A stretch of 64,000 nucleotides of DNA. It comes from Defluviibacillus sp043739385. Lineage in GTDB: Bacteria; Pseudomonadota; Gammaproteobacteria; Burkholderiales; Burkholderiaceae_C. Shown here in pieces: positions 53,931 to 63,345 of this stretch (positions within the stretch are counted from its first letter, which is position 1; every line of letters starts with the position of its first letter). The stretch covers positions 62,001-126,000 of the forward strand of contig JAYUED010000187.1 in the NCBI GenBank assembly GCA_043739385.1. The letters are read 5' to 3'. The position numbers and the translations under genes were made by a program. The notes below the pieces were generated by a model. It was given only the letters and a program-made list of their open reading frames with translations. It did no database searches and was not told where the DNA came from.

Positions 53931-54399
53931 ATTTTGTGAGCCCATCGGTGGGGCTGACGCCACAGTTATGCTGGTGCTCGATACCAATATCGTGCTTGAC
54001 CTGTGGGTTTTTAAAGACCCGACGATGCAGGCCTTGCACCATGCGTTACGTAGCGGGCAATACCGGTGGGTGGCCACCACGGACATGTGTGATGAGCTGG
54101 TGCGCGTGCTGGACTATCCCAAAATCGTACGGCGTATGGCCTTTCATGGTTTGGCGGTAGGTCCACTCTTGGCCGACATTGCGTCGTACTGGCAGCTACT
54201 GCCTACGCCTTGTGTCGCCACAGTGCGCTGTGCCGATCCTGACGATCAAAAATTCCTTGATTTAGCTGTTCATGTGGCTACGCCTTCAGTCATGGCCTGC
54301 CCTGTGTTGCTGCTGAGTAAAGACCACGCAGTGCGCTGTCTTGCGAAACCATTGCTTGCACAGGGTGTAAAGGTATCAGCTATATTTCCTGCAATCTAA
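53923..54399 (+). CDS. PIN-domain protein (putative toxin family)
   Basis: A 158-residue PIN-fold ribonuclease-like protein. The acidic residues are in place: Asp in LVLDTNIVLDL, Glu in CDELVRVLDYP, and two or three Asp in CADPDDQKFLDLA. This matches the family annotated as putative PIN toxin components. No antitoxin-like gene lies next to it. Instead its start overlaps the RNA methyltransferase stop by 8 bases, so it may act in RNA processing rather than as a toxin. That is an inference. Confidence 0.82.
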   Translation: MPEFCEPIGGADATVMLVLDTNIVLDLWVFKDPTMQALHHALRSGQYRWVATTDMCDELVRVLDYPKIVRRMAFHGLAVGPLLADIASYWQLLPTPCVATVRCADPDDQKFLDLAVHVATPSVMACPVLLLSKDHAVRCLAKPLLAQGVKVSAIFPAI

Positions 54400-54451
54400 G
54401 GCTTAACTGCACCTTCCTCATCCAACGTATATTCGCTGAGTCTCTCAATTC

Positions 54452-55837
54452 ATGGAAGCCGTTACACCCGCACTGATGATTGATGTTCATAAACTGCGTA
54501 TTGGCATGTACGTGTTTCTCGATTTGGGGTGGATGGATCATCCGTTTCCACTGAATCGTTTCAAAATTACGAATGTCGAACAGATTGATCAAATACGGGG
54601 CTTAGGTCTTAAAACAGTCAAAGTACTGGTCGAACGCAGTGATGCTTCTGCGTTCGTAGATTCGCCACAGGTGCCTGAGCTGCTCCCTAACCCTGTAACC
54701 CCTGACGTATCGTCTCCTACTGAGCAAGTGCAGTTTTCTCCGTCGAGTTACCCCTTTCCTGCACCGCAAAAAATGTCTAAGCGCCAAGCCTTGGACAACC
54801 AAAACGCCAGCTTGGCGCGGTCTGAACGCTTGTTCGGTGAGGCGTCTGCTTCTTGGAAGCAAATATCAGCCTTGTCCCAGCGAGAGCCCGTGGCTGCTCT
54901 GCAGCGCTCAGTAGCTGTTGTACAAGGATTTTTGAATGAGATTTCCGGCACCCACGAAACAAGTATTCGCCTGTTGTCAGAAATTTCAGGTGATGGTGGG
55001 GCGCTGCATGCACTGAATGTCACGGTTATTTCGCTGCTACTGGCCCGCGCTATGAAGCTAGACGACGTCGCGTTGAGCGATGTTGGTATGGGGGCGCTGC
55101 TGCACGATATTGGCAAGCAATCTCTGCCCGACCGTTTACGTTGGCTTGCCCCCCAATTCAACACGGTCGAAGAAAGGACTTTTCGTGAGCATGTGGCCCA
55201 CAGCGTGCAGATAGTCCAGGCAATGGGAGTGAGTACCGGGGCCCAGTTGGTCGTTGCCCAGCACCATGAAACCGCTGACGGCAAGGGTTATCCCAAAGCC
55301 TTGACCCATTCGCAAGCGGCGCCAGCAGCCAAAATCGTGACCCTCGTCAATGCGTATGACAACTTGTGTAACCCTGGTAATACGACCTCGGCGCATACGC
55401 CACATGAAGCCCTGTCGCTGATGTTTGCCCAACTTAAGCCCCGTTTTGACCCAACATGCCTTACTGCGTTTATCCGTCTGATGGGGGTTTACCCGCCGGG
55501 TTCGGTCATACAGCTCAGTGACGAACGCTATGCGCTAGTGGTGTCCGTTAACGCAGCCCGTCCGCTCAAACCCTGCGTGATGGTGTACGACCCTAAGGTG
55601 CCGCGCGACGAGGCTCTGCTTCTAGACTTGCAGGCCGAAGCCATGATCGGTATACGGCGCAGCCTACATCCGCGCCAACTTAGTGGCGCTGCGCTTGATT
55701 ACCTCTCACCCCGCAAGCGCACGAGTTACTTTTTTGAGCGTGGCATTGATACCTCTGGCCTCCATGTGGGCACCGCCCTGGTAATGGTGTCGGGCTCAGA
55801 GGGTGGCGAGTCAGCGTCGACAAGGTCTTCTGCATGA
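54452..55837 (+). CDS. DUF3391 + HD-GYP c-di-GMP phosphodiesterase
   Basis: A 461-residue cytoplasmic protein. The N-terminal DUF3391 domain (about 8-130; IDVHKLRIGMYVFLDLGWMDHPF) is followed by an HD-GYP domain (about 170-370). Catalytic motifs appear intact: HALNV, LLHDIGK (HD), HVAHSV, and QHHETADGKGYP with the GYP signature. It should hydrolyse c-di-GMP. Its stop overlaps the start of the GGDEF-EAL gene (ATGA), so a phosphodiesterase and a dual-domain protein are made together. Confidence 0.92.
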   Translation: MEAVTPALMIDVHKLRIGMYVFLDLGWMDHPFPLNRFKITNVEQIDQIRGLGLKTVKVLVERSDASAFVDSPQVPELLPNPVTPDVSSPTEQVQFSPSSYPFPAPQKMSKRQALDNQNASLARSERLFGEASASWKQISALSQREPVAALQRSVAVVQGFLNEISGTHETSIRLLSEISGDGGALHALNVTVISLLLARAMKLDDVALSDVGMGALLHDIGKQSLPDRLRWLAPQFNTVEERTFREHVAHSVQIVQAMGVSTGAQLVVAQHHETADGKGYPKALTHSQAAPAAKIVTLVNAYDNLCNPGNTTSAHTPHEALSLMFAQLKPRFDPTCLTAFIRLMGVYPPGSVIQLSDERYALVVSVNAARPLKPCVMVYDPKVPRDEALLLDLQAEAMIGIRRSLHPRQLSGAALDYLSPRKRTSYFFERGIDTSGLHVGTALVMVSGSEGGESASTRSSA

Positions 55838-58293
55838 ACTGGCTAGAGCACTACAGCGTAGTGCTGGACGCGCTACTTGAAGCGGCCTGCCTGGTCGATG
55901 GTAAAACGCTTCGCTTGGTCGCTGTCAATGCCGCCGCCGCCAACTTGGTAGGCGAGAGTCGACAAGCATTGTTGGGCCGCCTTGTGACCGAGCTGGCCAT
56001 TACCCCCGAAGACTTGGTGTTTTGGGAAGAGGCTCAGGCTGCACAGCTCGATCACGTTGGGGATCTCGCCTTCAGCGCTCCCATGGTTTTGCATTCTGAA
56101 AGTCTAGTACCTAAGTTTGATGGCAGCATGCTGACGGTGGAGCGCAGGGTACAGCGCTTGCAGACCGACGATAGCCATGAGCTCTACCTGTGGACCATGC
56201 TCGATCACAGTGCCCGCTACGCCACAGAAGAAAAGCTGGAGCGCCTGCTGTCCGAAATGCGCGCCACGCTGGAGTCCACCGCCGATGGAATTTTGGTCAC
56301 GGATTTGAATGGTGCTATCCAGGCGTTTAACCGATTGTTCAGCCACCTTTGGCGCCTGCCTGCCAACCTGCTTACGCAGCGCAACGATGCCGCCATTTAC
56401 CACGCCATGCGTGCGCAGGTGGAAGTTGTAGAGGACTATGACCAGCGCTTGCGCCTGATTAACCACAACGCCCTGCTGGAGGACTGTGACACCATTACGC
56501 TTGTGAATGGTCGCGTTCTGGAGCGCGTTACTTTGCCGCAAATGGGGCGTGGTGTACCGATTGGGCGGGTGTTCTCCTTTCGCGACATTACTGAGCGTCT
56601 GGCCAGTGAAGCGCGGCTTCGGTTGGCAGCCAAGGTTTTCGAGTCCAGCATTGACGCCATTTTTGTGGCCGATGCCCACCACCGTATCTTCACCGCCAAC
56701 AGCGCGTGCAGCCGCCTGATGGAGCGCAGGTCCCACGAGTGGAGGGGGGAATTGCTGACCGATCTGCTGAGCTTTCCTGATGACCCTGACGCGTTGATGC
56801 TGGTTTTACAGGGCTTGTCCGTTAAAAACCGCTGGGAAGGCGAGTTGCACTACCGACGTAGCGATGGCACCGTTACTCCGTTGTTTGTTTCGCTGGTTCA
56901 TTTGGCTGGTGAAAACGGTGGGCCGATGCACTGTATCGGCCATGCACATGACCTGACTGAAACCCTGGCGTACAAAAAGCGTATCCATGACCTGGCTTTT
57001 AGAGATGCATTGACCGGCCTGCCTAACCGTGTGGTGCTGAATGAGCGGGTTGAGCAGGCTATCGCTGTGGCCGAGCGCGAGCAGCACGGTTTTGCCGTGA
57101 TGTTTATTGATTTGGATCGTTTCAAGTACATCAACGATACCCTTGGCCACAGCTTTGGGGACATGGTGCTGGTACAGGTGGCAAACCGTGTCAAAAAATG
57201 CCTCCGTCCTTACGACACCATGGCCCGCTTAGGAGGCGATGAGTTCGTGGTCATTCTGCACAAAGCGGATGTACATACTTGCGAAGTCGTAGGTTCGCGT
57301 ATTTTGGAAGTGCTGACCATGCCGTTTGAGCGTGAAGATATGCGCTTTATCGTGACATGCAGCATCGGTGTCGCCATGTACCCTGAAGACGGGGCCACCA
57401 TGAGCGAGTTGATCAAGAATGCGGACGACGCCATGTACCGTGTCAAAGAACATGGCCGTGCTGCCATGCGCTTTTATCAGCGTCAAATGAATGTGGACTT
57501 GCTTGCCCGCATGAAGCTTGACCATGCTATGCGCCAAGCGCTGGTGCAGGGTAACTTCCGACTGCATTACCAGCCGCAGGTTCATATCGTGACAGGTGCA
57601 GTTATCGGTGCCGAAGCCCTGATCCGCTGGCGCGATGCCGAGATGGGTGAAATCCCCCCAGGTCGTTTTATCCCCGTTGCCGAAGAAACTGGATTCATCG
57701 TAGCTATTGGTGATTGGGTACTGGCCGAGGCGGTACGCCAGGCCTCAGTTTGGTACACCCAAGGCCTGCGTATACCGGTGTCCGTAAACGTATCCGCCCC
57801 GCAATTTCAGCAAAAAGGTTTTGTTGAAAAAGTCGCTGGTGTGGTCGCCTCGGCCGGTTTACCGAATGAACTTCTGGAGTTGGAGCTGACAGAAAGTATT
57901 TTGATTGGTGATGGAGAGGAGGTCTTGTTGCTGCTACGGCGGCTTGCAGATCTGGGTATCAAACTGGCTATTGATGATTTTGGCACCGGCTATTACAGCT
58001 TGGCCTACCTTAAGCGCTTTCCCATCCAGCGACTTAAAATTGATCGCTCCTTCATTAGCCAACTGCCTGATGACGAACGCGATGGCGCTATTACCCACGC
58101 TGTTATTAACCTGGGCCACGCGCTGCACCTGAAGGTGATTGCCGAGGGTGTAGAAACCGAGGCGCAGCGCCAGTTTTTGCAGGATGCTGGCTGCGATGAA
58201 TTTCAAGGCTACTTGCGGTCACCAGCTTTGCCAGCGGCTGATTTCGAGCGCTTGGTGACCCAAATAGGCCGGGCCAATGGAACGGTGGCTTAA
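55834..58293 (+). CDS. PAS-GGDEF-EAL c-di-GMP turnover protein
   Basis: An 819-residue soluble sensor protein. Three PAS-like regions (about 10-125, 140-255 and 265-380) precede a GGDEF domain (about 395-550) and an EAL domain (about 565-810). GGDEF is intact (LGGDEFVVIL), and an RxxD inhibitory site (RPYD) lies five residues before it. The EAL domain has EALIRW, ELTES, DDFGTGYYSL, KIDRSF and AEGVET, so the phosphodiesterase site also looks complete. It therefore may both make and break c-di-GMP. No membrane helix is apparent. It overlaps the converging FMN-enzyme gene by 4 bases. Confidence 0.94.
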   Translation: MNWLEHYSVVLDALLEAACLVDGKTLRLVAVNAAAANLVGESRQALLGRLVTELAITPEDLVFWEEAQAAQLDHVGDLAFSAPMVLHSESLVPKFDGSMLTVERRVQRLQTDDSHELYLWTMLDHSARYATEEKLERLLSEMRATLESTADGILVTDLNGAIQAFNRLFSHLWRLPANLLTQRNDAAIYHAMRAQVEVVEDYDQRLRLINHNALLEDCDTITLVNGRVLERVTLPQMGRGVPIGRVFSFRDITERLASEARLRLAAKVFESSIDAIFVADAHHRIFTANSACSRLMERRSHEWRGELLTDLLSFPDDPDALMLVLQGLSVKNRWEGELHYRRSDGTVTPLFVSLVHLAGENGGPMHCIGHAHDLTETLAYKKRIHDLAFRDALTGLPNRVVLNERVEQAIAVAEREQHGFAVMFIDLDRFKYINDTLGHSFGDMVLVQVANRVKKCLRPYDTMARLGGDEFVVILHKADVHTCEVVGSRILEVLTMPFEREDMRFIVTCSIGVAMYPEDGATMSELIKNADDAMYRVKEHGRAAMRFYQRQMNVDLLARMKLDHAMRQALVQGNFRLHYQPQVHIVTGAVIGAEALIRWRDAEMGEIPPGRFIPVAEETGFIVAIGDWVLAEAVRQASVWYTQGLRIPVSVNVSAPQFQQKGFVEKVAGVVASAGLPNELLELELTESILIGDGEEVLLLLRRLADLGIKLAIDDFGTGYYSLAYLKRFPIQRLKIDRSFISQLPDDERDGAITHAVINLGHALHLKVIAEGVETEAQRQFLQDAGCDEFQGYLRSPALPAADFERLVTQIGRANGTVA

Positions 58294-59972
58294 CGCAATG
58301 GCCTCTGCACGGTGATTGCAGTGTCCTGATATTCCTCAAGCAGCGCAAAACTGCATGCTTGTGCACGAGGCCACCAAGTCCGAAATACGGAGCTCAAATG
58401 CGCTATATCGTCTTGCAATAATGCATTTTTCGCCACCTGCGGCACCAAATTAGACAGCAGCCGAACCTCGTTTTCATTCACCCGCCGCACGATGTGGTGG
58501 GGGCCAACCTCGTCGGGGTGGTCCAAGCCTGCTGCTTGAATCAGTTCTCGCAGTGCCTCCAGCGTTTGCTGGTGAAACTGGTAAACGCGCTCGGCTTTGT
58601 CTGGTACGACCAGTGCCTGCTGGCGCACAGGATCTTGCGTCGTGACGCCTGTAGGGCATTGCCCTGTATGGCAGTGCTGGGCCTGGATGCAGCCCAGTGC
58701 GAACATGAAGCCGCGCGCGCTGTTGCACCAATCAGCCCCTAATGCGAGCATACGGATCACATCAAAGCCACTCACAACCTTGCCAGCCGCGCCCAGACGA
58801 ACCTTGTCGCGCATCCCAATGCCTTTAAGTGTGTTGTGAACCAGGAGCAAGCCCTCTTGCAGCGGTGCGCCCACGTGGTCTGTGAACTCCAGAGGGGCTG
58901 CGCCTGTACCACCTTCGGCGCCATCCACCACGATGAAGTCGGGGGTTAGGCTGGTTTGTTGCATGGCTTTGGCAATCGCAAACCATTCCCACGGGTGACC
59001 TACGCAAAACTTGAAGCCCGTCGGCTTACCGCCCGAGAGCTCGCGCAGCCGGGCGATGAACTGTAGTAACTCAATCGGTGTACTGAATTCACTGTGTCCG
59101 GCAGGCGATACGCAGTCAACCCCAATGGGCACGCCCCGCGCCTCGGCAATTTCAGCTGTCACCTTGGGGCCGGGTAGCACCCCCCCGTGGCCGGGTTTCG
59201 CGCCCTGGCTGAGCTTCAGCTCGATCATTTTGACCTGTGGGTCACGGGCATTAGTCGCGAATTTATCGGCGTTAAAGCTGCCATCCGGGTTACGGCAACC
59301 AAAGTAGCCTGAGCCAATCTCCCAAATCAAGTCCCCGCCATTAGCCCGGTGGTGTACCGAAATCGAACCCTCCCCCGTATCGTGCGCAAAGCCACCTTTG
59401 TAAGCCCCGGAGTTCAGCGACAAAATTGCATTCGCCGACAAGGCCCCAAAGCTCATCGCCGAGATATTGAAGACACTGGCCTTGTATGGCTGCGCTGTGT
59501 CTGGCCCGATGGTGATGCGAAAGTCGTGCGAGGCAATTTTGCTAGGCGCCATCGAATGGTTAATCCACTCATAGCCATTTTTGCCCACATCCAGTTGCGT
59601 GCCGAACGGGCGTTTGTCGGAGTCCCCCTTGGCGCGGGCATACACCAGCGAACGCTGAGAGCGCGAAAACGGGGCAGCATCGGTATCGTTCTCAATGAAA
59701 TACTGGCGAATCTCAGGTCGAATGAACTCGAACAAAAACCGCATATGCCCGATTACCGGGTAGTTGCGCAGTATGGAACGTTTGGTTTGTAGCAGGTCAT
59801 ACAGCCCCGTCGCGCTAAGCGCCAGCCCTACAGCTGTGAGTAGTTGGCCTTGACCTTGCGACCACCAAGTCCATAGGCCGAGGAGCGTGCACAGCACACT
59901 GAAGATTAACGCTGTGTAGCGGATAGGGTAAATGGCATTGAGGCGTTGCAGCATTAGGGGAGTCAAGCGCAA
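58290..59972 (-). CDS. FMN-binding glutamate synthase-like protein
   Basis: A 560-residue protein with two N-terminal membrane helices (about 15-60) followed by the FMN/glutamate-synthase central domain. Glycine-rich segments (AEIAEARGVPIGVDCVSP, VDGAEGGTGAAPLEF, RLGAAGKVVSGFDV) form the flavin site. The 3Fe-4S cysteines are present as C-x5-C-x4-C (GCIQAQHCHTGQC). It lacks the amidotransferase domain of true GltB and belongs to the stand-alone family of uncertain role. It is the last gene of the minus-strand operon starting at the SDR gene. Confidence 0.88.
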   Translation of the reverse strand: MRLTPLMLQRLNAIYPIRYTALIFSVLCTLLGLWTWWSQGQGQLLTAVGLALSATGLYDLLQTKRSILRNYPVIGHMRFLFEFIRPEIRQYFIENDTDAAPFSRSQRSLVYARAKGDSDKRPFGTQLDVGKNGYEWINHSMAPSKIASHDFRITIGPDTAQPYKASVFNISAMSFGALSANAILSLNSGAYKGGFAHDTGEGSISVHHRANGGDLIWEIGSGYFGCRNPDGSFNADKFATNARDPQVKMIELKLSQGAKPGHGGVLPGPKVTAEIAEARGVPIGVDCVSPAGHSEFSTPIELLQFIARLRELSGGKPTGFKFCVGHPWEWFAIAKAMQQTSLTPDFIVVDGAEGGTGAAPLEFTDHVGAPLQEGLLLVHNTLKGIGMRDKVRLGAAGKVVSGFDVIRMLALGADWCNSARGFMFALGCIQAQHCHTGQCPTGVTTQDPVRQQALVVPDKAERVYQFHQQTLEALRELIQAAGLDHPDEVGPHHIVRRVNENEVRLLSNLVPQVAKNALLQDDIAHLSSVFRTWWPRAQACSFALLEEYQDTAITVQRPLR

Positions 59973-60000
59973 GGCTTGGGGTGTTGTTATCTCGTCGCCA

Positions 60001-60564
60001 TCATAGAGACTGCGCTGTTGCTGTTGCTGCCGCTAAGGCGGCTTGCTCTGTCAGCACCTCTTGCAGGCTGACCTCCGCCTGTTCACGTGCATGGTCCCAC
60101 ATTAGAGGTGTCCAGCCTAGCATCATCCCCAGAAATCCATGGGCTTGACGCGCCCACCGCCAAAAATCAAAGTTATCTCGCTGCGACAAGATCAATCCAT
60201 CGTCGTCAAAATGAAATTGCGAATACACACTGTTGTGCACTATCCGACCGGTAGGTGCGTAGCGGAAAGTTACTTCCCAGCGCACACTGCCGTGGTTCTG
60301 AAGCGTTTTCACGGTGTGGAAATCCACTGCCCAGGTGTTGGTGAGTCCTCCCTGGCCTTTGTTTGTGCGATCTGTCGGGAGCCTCCCGGGGCCAAATAGC
60401 AGTGCCCACATCGCCATGATTTCGCGATCGCCGTTCAGATTGAAAATCGGATCTTCGAACCGTACGCCATGTGCATAGCAGTTTTGCATGCCTTGAGTGT
60501 CACGCGCGACAAGTGCAGTGAAGTAGCGGTACAGGGTTTGAGACGTGAGGTGATTGGCTTGCAT
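60001..60564 (-). CDS. NTF2/SnoaL-like protein
   Basis: A 187-residue protein with an NTF2-like fold in its first 150 residues (SQTLYRYFTALVARDTQGM, FEDPIFNLNGDREIMAMW, VHNSVYSQFHFDDDGLI). Such proteins act as isomerases, cyclases or hydratases on small hydrophobic substrates, and some have no enzymatic role. The tail is Ala/Gln-rich. It lies between the alcohol dehydrogenase and the FMN enzyme, all on the minus strand, so it probably belongs to the same pathway. Substrate unknown. Confidence 0.8.
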   Translation of the reverse strand: MQANHLTSQTLYRYFTALVARDTQGMQNCYAHGVRFEDPIFNLNGDREIMAMWALLFGPGRLPTDRTNKGQGGLTNTWAVDFHTVKTLQNHGSVRWEVTFRYAPTGRIVHNSVYSQFHFDDDGLILSQRDNFDFWRWARQAHGFLGMMLGWTPLMWDHAREQAEVSLQEVLTEQAALAAATATAQSL

Positions 60565-60637
60565 GGAGCGGTGGTAGATCCCGGTCGCAGTGTACCTAGA
60601 CCCACAGTTTGCCCCTTCGCATTGCAGCTAAGCCCCT

Positions 60638-61762
60638 TCAGAAGACTACAACGTCTCGCAGGGAGTGCCCTGTTGCCAGCCGGTCAAAGCCACTGTTGAT
60701 CTGGTCTAGTGGTATTTGTTGACCCATGAGTCGGTTGACGGGCAGTTTTCCGCGCTGGTACATCTCGATATAGCGGGGAATATCGCGAACTGGCACGCTG
60801 GAGCCAATGTACGAGCCGCGTAAAGTACGTTCCTCCGCCACCAGGGATACCGGGGATAACTCAAACCGGTGCGCGGGATTGGGCAGACCTGCGGTGATGG
60901 TCGAGCCACCGCGCCGGGTGATGCGGTAGGCCAACTCAAGTGCTTTGACGGAACCTGCCATCTCAAAAGCATAGTCCACACCGCCCTTGGTGAGCTCGCG
61001 TACCTCATCCGCAGCCGTAGCACTGCTTGCGTTGACGGTAGCGATGGCGCCAAGCTCACGGGCAAGTTTGAGCTTGTCATCGTTCAGATCTAGTGCCACC
61101 ACTTCGCGCGCGCCAGAGGCCACTGCGGCCAGCAAGGCGGTCAAGCCTACGCCCCCCAAGCCCAGCACTGCTACTGTGCTGCCTGCTTGGACACGCGCCG
61201 TGTTGATCACCGCGCCTACGCCGGTCAACACCGCACAGCCGAACAAGGCGGCTTCGGCATAGCTGATATCAGCGTGAATCTTGACACAAGAGCGGCGGCT
61301 AACTACCGCATATTCGGCAAAACACGAAACACCCGTATGGTGGTTGAGCGCTGTGGTGCCGATATGTAACCTGCGTTCACCGCTGAGCAATGTGCCTGCT
61401 GTGTTGGCTACTGCGCCAGGCTCACACAGTGCCGGGCGCCCTTCAGCGCAGGGCACACAGCCGCCGCAGCTGGGCACAAACACCAGTACCACGCGGTCGC
61501 CAGGAGCTAAATCGCGCACATCCGAGGCTACCGCTACGACCTCCCCGGCAGATTCATGGCCCAGCACCATGGGAACGGGCCTGGGCCGATCCCCTGAAAT
61601 TACCGATAAATCTGAGTGACACAGGCCAGCAGCACCAATACGCACCAGTACTTCGCCAGGGCCAGGCGGATCAAGTTCCACTTCCTGCACACGCAGTGGC
61701 AGGCTTTGGGCGTAGGGCGCGGGTGCCCCAATGACTTCTAAAACAGCAGCGCGAATTTTCAT
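60638..61762 (-). CDS. Zinc-dependent alcohol dehydrogenase
   Basis: A 374-residue medium-chain dehydrogenase. The catalytic zinc region has GLCHSDLSVISG and GHESAGEV, and the structural zinc loop has all four cysteines in CGGCVPCAEGRPALC. The NAD site reads LGLGGVGLTALLAAVASGAREV, followed by an acidic residue (ALDLN), which favours NAD. It resembles class III/aryl-alcohol-type enzymes. It lies between the aldehyde dehydrogenase and SnoaL-like genes, suggesting alcohol-to-aldehyde oxidation in the same pathway. Confidence 0.9.
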   Translation of the reverse strand: MKIRAAVLEVIGAPAPYAQSLPLRVQEVELDPPGPGEVLVRIGAAGLCHSDLSVISGDRPRPVPMVLGHESAGEVVAVASDVRDLAPGDRVVLVFVPSCGGCVPCAEGRPALCEPGAVANTAGTLLSGERRLHIGTTALNHHTGVSCFAEYAVVSRRSCVKIHADISYAEAALFGCAVLTGVGAVINTARVQAGSTVAVLGLGGVGLTALLAAVASGAREVVALDLNDDKLKLARELGAIATVNASSATAADEVRELTKGGVDYAFEMAGSVKALELAYRITRRGGSTITAGLPNPAHRFELSPVSLVAEERTLRGSYIGSSVPVRDIPRYIEMYQRGKLPVNRLMGQQIPLDQINSGFDRLATGHSLRDVVVF

Positions 61763-61770
61763 AGCCCCAG

Positions 61771-61835
61771 TCCTAAATCCTAAATCCTAAATTCCAAACT
61801 CCAGCCAATTACTCGTACAAACTAATCGTACAAAC
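61771..61835. repeat. Two tandem repeats in the ALDH-ADH gap
   Basis: TCCTAAA occurs three times in a row (61771-61791) with a degenerate fourth unit, and TCGTACAAAC occurs at 61813-61822 and 61826-61835 with 13-base spacing. Both lie in the 87-base gap between the two dehydrogenase genes. Confidence 0.85.
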
Positions 61836-61849
61836 GGAATCAGCGTGCA

Positions 61850-63286
61850 TCAGTGCCCGTGGTACTGCACCACCGTTTTCACCACGCAAAACTCTTCCAA
61901 GGCGAGAAAGCCTTTTTCACGGCCATGCCCACTGTGCTTCACGCCGCCAAAGGGCAACTCAACACCGCCGCCCGCGCCATAACAGTTGAGGTAAACCTGC
62001 CCGCATTGCATCTGCTTGGCCATGCGTGTCTGGCGCGAACCATCCCGAGTCCAGATACCTGCCAAAAGACCAAAATCAGTCGCATTCGCGAGCCGTACCG
62101 CATCTGCTTCATCCGTGAAAGGGATCACTGACAAAACGGGGCCAAAGACTTCATCACAGGCCAACTCATGGTCACGGGGAACAGGGCCAAACACCGTAGG
62201 TGCCACATAGAAACCACCTGCGGGTACGCCTGCCGCAACTTGGCCTTGTGCCAGGATGGGAATACCGCTGGCCATTGCGCGTGCGATAAAGCCTTCGACC
62301 CGTTCCTTTTGCGCTGCGTTGATGAGTGGCCCGCAATCGAGGTCCATCGCCTGTGAGCCAACGCGGGACTGCGCAAAGCGCTTTTTCACGCGCTCGACAA
62401 AATCATCGTAAATGGACGCTTGCACCAGCAAGCGACTTCCTGCCGAGCAAGTTTGCCCAGCGTTTTGAGTGATGGCTTTTAAAATCGTTGCTTCTGCGCG
62501 GTCAAGATCAGCATCCTCAAAGACGATTTGCGGTGACTTGCCACCCAGTTCCAGCACGCATTTGATAAGCCTGTCGCCTGCAGCCCGCTGAACCAATCGA
62601 CCCACTTCGGGGGAGCCTGTGAACGTGACGAAATTGATGCCAGGGTGTGCGGTTAGCGCAGCCCCCGCCTCTTCACCCAGTCCGGTCACCACATTGAGTG
62701 CACCGTCAGGTATTCCTGCTTCTTGCGCAATTCGGCAAAACGCAAGCGGCGTCAGGCAAGCGTCCTCAGAAGGTTTGAGCACTACCGCGTTGCCCATCGC
62801 TAACGCTGGAACCACCGAGCGTCCAAACATCTGGGCCGGGTAGTTCCACGGCAGGATGTGGGCTGTGACGCCGTATGGCTCATGCATTACCACCACATGA
62901 AAATCATTCAAATAGGGGATTTGCTGACCGTGCAGCTTGTCGGCGGCGCCGCCGTAGAACTCGCAATAGCGTGCCGCGACAGTGATGTCATTGCGTGCTT
63001 GCGTCAGCGGTTTACCCGTGTCCCGGGCCTCTAATTGCGCCAACTCTTCGCTGCGCGACAGCATAATTTGGCCCATTTTGCTCAAAATTCGCCCCCGTTC
63101 GGTCGCCGTGAGCGCACCCCACGCACCGCCTAAGGCAGTGCGTGCAGCCGTTACCGCGCGGTCAATGTCCACCGCATTGCCACGTGCCAAGTGATCGAAT
63201 GCTTCCCCAGTGGCCGGGTCAATAACGGACAGCGTTTCGCCGCTCACAGCAGCTACCCATTGGCCGCCGATGAAGTGTTGTTGCAT
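61850..63286 (-). CDS. Aldehyde dehydrogenase
   Basis: A 478-residue NAD(P)-dependent aldehyde dehydrogenase of the betaine/general aldehyde dehydrogenase type. ILPWNYPAQMFGRSVVPALAMGN is the cofactor region, FTGSPEVGRL the Rossmann loop, LELGGKSPQIV holds the catalytic Glu, and GQTCSAGSRLLV the catalytic Cys. Length is normal. It lies between the SDR and the alcohol dehydrogenase and probably completes oxidation of an alcohol to an acid. The exact substrate is not readable. Confidence 0.94.
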   Translation of the reverse strand: MQQHFIGGQWVAAVSGETLSVIDPATGEAFDHLARGNAVDIDRAVTAARTALGGAWGALTATERGRILSKMGQIMLSRSEELAQLEARDTGKPLTQARNDITVAARYCEFYGGAADKLHGQQIPYLNDFHVVVMHEPYGVTAHILPWNYPAQMFGRSVVPALAMGNAVVLKPSEDACLTPLAFCRIAQEAGIPDGALNVVTGLGEEAGAALTAHPGINFVTFTGSPEVGRLVQRAAGDRLIKCVLELGGKSPQIVFEDADLDRAEATILKAITQNAGQTCSAGSRLLVQASIYDDFVERVKKRFAQSRVGSQAMDLDCGPLINAAQKERVEGFIARAMASGIPILAQGQVAAGVPAGGFYVAPTVFGPVPRDHELACDEVFGPVLSVIPFTDEADAVRLANATDFGLLAGIWTRDGSRQTRMAKQMQCGQVYLNCYGAGGGVELPFGGVKHSGHGREKGFLALEEFCVVKTVVQYHGH

Positions 63287-63296
63287 GGTAGTTTTC

Positions 63297-63332
63297 TGTG
63301 GAAATTGCCGTGGAAATTGCTGTGGGAATTTT
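63297..63332. repeat. 12-base tandem repeat x3 upstream of the ALDH gene
   Basis: TGTGGAAATTGC, CGTGGAAATTGC and TGTGGGAATTTT follow one another in the 59-base gap between the SDR and aldehyde dehydrogenase genes, just before the dehydrogenase start. Confidence 0.8.
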
Positions 63333-63345
63333 GGGGTGGTAAGGC

